This document shows positions 55,278-55,998 of a stretch of DNA of 55,998 nt, in pieces. The translations under genes were made by a program, and so were the position numbers. Position 1 is the stretch's first letter, and the number at the start of each line of letters is the position of its first letter. Below the pieces are notes generated by a model, which did no database searches, was not told where the DNA came from, and saw only the letters and a program-made list of their open reading frames with translations. Source of the stretch: Brasilonema sp. CT11 (GTDB taxonomy: Bacteria; Cyanobacteriota; Cyanobacteriia; Cyanobacteriales; Nostocaceae); NCBI RefSeq assembly GCF_017982655.1, contig NZ_JABXYX010000045.1:1-55998 (forward strand), given 5' to 3'.

Positions 55278-55856
55278 ATGTTGAGTAACCAATTTCAACG
55301 ATTGGAACAAGAGGATGATATTCTTTTTTTAGGAGATCAAATTTTTAATGCAGTTCAAATAGTTAAGAAATTTCTTGAATATTTTGAGCCAAAGGGAAAT
55401 GATTTAAATTTTTCTTGTCAAGACAAGTTTGTTAAAAAATATTTCAAAAAGAGAAATGTGACAGGCATATTTAATCGAGTTGAGTGGGAATTTTACCTGA
55501 GATCAGAAATACAATGTGAACTGCTTCTTCCTAATACAAATCGTAGACAAAAAGGGAAACTTGAAATTAGGGTTACTTTAGAATTTTCTTCATTAAACAA
55601 ACAATTTTCATCTGTAAATGATGGTGGAAGCCTATCTCATTCTCTATCAATCACAGATAGTAAGACTTCAAAAGATTTTGAGATAAAAGTTTCGTTAGAT
55701 TTCTATCCTGAGGAAAGATTGCTAGAGGAAATTTCTCACCAAGAAAAAACCACAGAGTCAGGATTGAGAAAATGGCCTACGGAGACGCTGCGCGTAAGTC
55801 CTTTTGAGATAGATGCTCGTAAAAAAGGTATACACGAATACCTAGCGTCTCCCTAG
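55278..55856 (+). CDS. Possible KGK-family protein with repeat-derived C-terminus
   Basis: 192 residues. The start (LEQEDDILFLGDQIFNAVQI VKKFLEYF) resembles the KGK domain of cyanobacteria (acidic DD, then FGDxxF, then helix); the assignment is by weak resemblance. The middle is beta-rich (GKLEIRVTLEFSSL, DFEIKVSLDFYPEE). The last ~25 residues (from PTETLRVSPFE) are encoded by an inverted-repeat element (ggagacgct 55781-55789 with agcgtctcc 55844-55852), so the natural C-terminus was probably replaced. The right-hand IS element starts 19 bp after the stop. Confidence 0.6.
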   Translation: MLSNQFQRLEQEDDILFLGDQIFNAVQIVKKFLEYFEPKGNDLNFSCQDKFVKKYFKKRNVTGIFNRVEWEFYLRSEIQCELLLPNTNRRQKGKLEIRVTLEFSSLNKQFSSVNDGGSLSHSLSITDSKTSKDFEIKVSLDFYPEERLLEEISHQEKTTESGLRKWPTETLRVSPFEIDARKKGIHEYLASP

Positions 55857-55874
55857 GAGATGTAAAAGGACTTT

Positions 55875-55895
55875 TATAGAACCCATTTGACATCT
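55875..55895. repeat. Terminal inverted repeat of the right IS5-type element
   Basis: Begins tatagaacccatttgacatc; exact reverse complement of 107-127. It overlaps the last bases of the transposase stop codon (55894-55896). Confidence 0.8.
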
Positions 55896-55998
55896 AACAA
55901 GAGGCTGCAAGCCTCTTAATCATTAACCTGATGAAGCAGAGGTTGAGTTTGGCCGTAGCACCAGCCAGGGTTCGTTCAAAGTTCTTAACCAGAATTTT
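55894..55998 (-). CDS. IS5-family transposase, C-terminal fragment (cut by window edge)
   Basis: The minus strand enters from the right edge and reads KILVKNFERTLAGATAKLNL, then CFIRLMIKRLAASC and a stop at 55894. This is the conserved C-terminus of IS5-type transposases (VKNFERTLxxATAKLNLCFIRL). Same orientation as the N-terminal fragment at the left edge; the two could be copies of one element. Confidence 0.85.
   Translation of the reverse strand, partial: KILVKNFERTLAGATAKLNLCFIRLMIKRLAASC

Overview
The window looks like a piece of a filamentous, probably heterocyst-forming cyanobacterium (Nostocales-like). Evidence: very frequent HIP1 octamers (gcgatcgc); short heptameric tandem repeats (STRR type) between and inside genes; cyanobacterial core genes (nblS, a CCB1/DUF3529-like gene, DUF3155, DUF3611, a probable patD); and an accessory gene style typical of such genomes (CHAT-STAND-WD40, NACHT-HEAT, Uma2, orphan antitoxins). 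No rRNA, tRNA or CRISPR array was seen.

Layout. Both edges lie in copies of one IS5-type insertion sequence in the same orientation. The left edge shows the transposase N-terminus, the right edge its C-terminus, and the inner terminal repeats (107-127 and 55875-55895) are reverse complements. From 0.3 to 3.2 kb there are two paralogous secreted proteins sharing a VirB10/TrbI-like C-terminal domain, one with SLH repeats. From 3.2 to 16.7 kb the region is mainly housekeeping: a histidine kinase, DUF3155, CCB1-like, PadR, DUF3611, serS, a relA/spoT homologue, probable patD and a two-ATPase oligopeptide ABC protein. From 16.7 to 22 kb: a methyltransferase, Uma2, an SDR remnant, an orphan polar amino acid ABC ATPase and a membrane-anchored GTPase. 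From 22 to 26 kb is an accessory island: a UPF0175 gene split by a 150-bp MITE, a VWA-DUF2235 fusion, an FGE fragment and two small proteins. From 26 to 32.7 kb: photolyase, a DsbA-like oxidoreductase and a 1300-residue membrane protein. From 32.8 to 37.2 kb is a CHAT-STAND-WD40 giant. From 37 to 44 kb: a secreted protein with possible serine beta-lactamase/PBP motifs, a second MITE copy, a Tat-type secreted protein, purD and nblS. From 44 to 51.3 kb: an aminotransferase, a zinc-ribbon membrane protein, a decayed toxin-antitoxin area, a NACHT-HEAT protein and a Uma2 gene with an internal stop. From 51.5 to 56 kb: a phasin-like protein, FKBP, dnaB, a 1.1-kb non-coding stretch and a possible KGK-family gene.

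How it fits together. Most housekeeping genes are monocistronic with long repeat-filled spacers. Repeat activity is the dominant theme: heptamer repeats read in frame as protein linkers or tails, two near-identical MITEs with perfect 7-bp target duplications, several dispersed inverted-repeat elements, and at least five broken genes (SDR, UPF0175, FGE, RelE-like toxin, Uma2). The best candidates for an undescribed conflict or immunity system are the VWA-DUF2235 fusion with its neighbours (22.9-26.0 kb), the CHAT-STAND-WD40 protein (32.8-37.2 kb) and the NACHT-HEAT/antitoxin cluster (46.6-50.2 kb).
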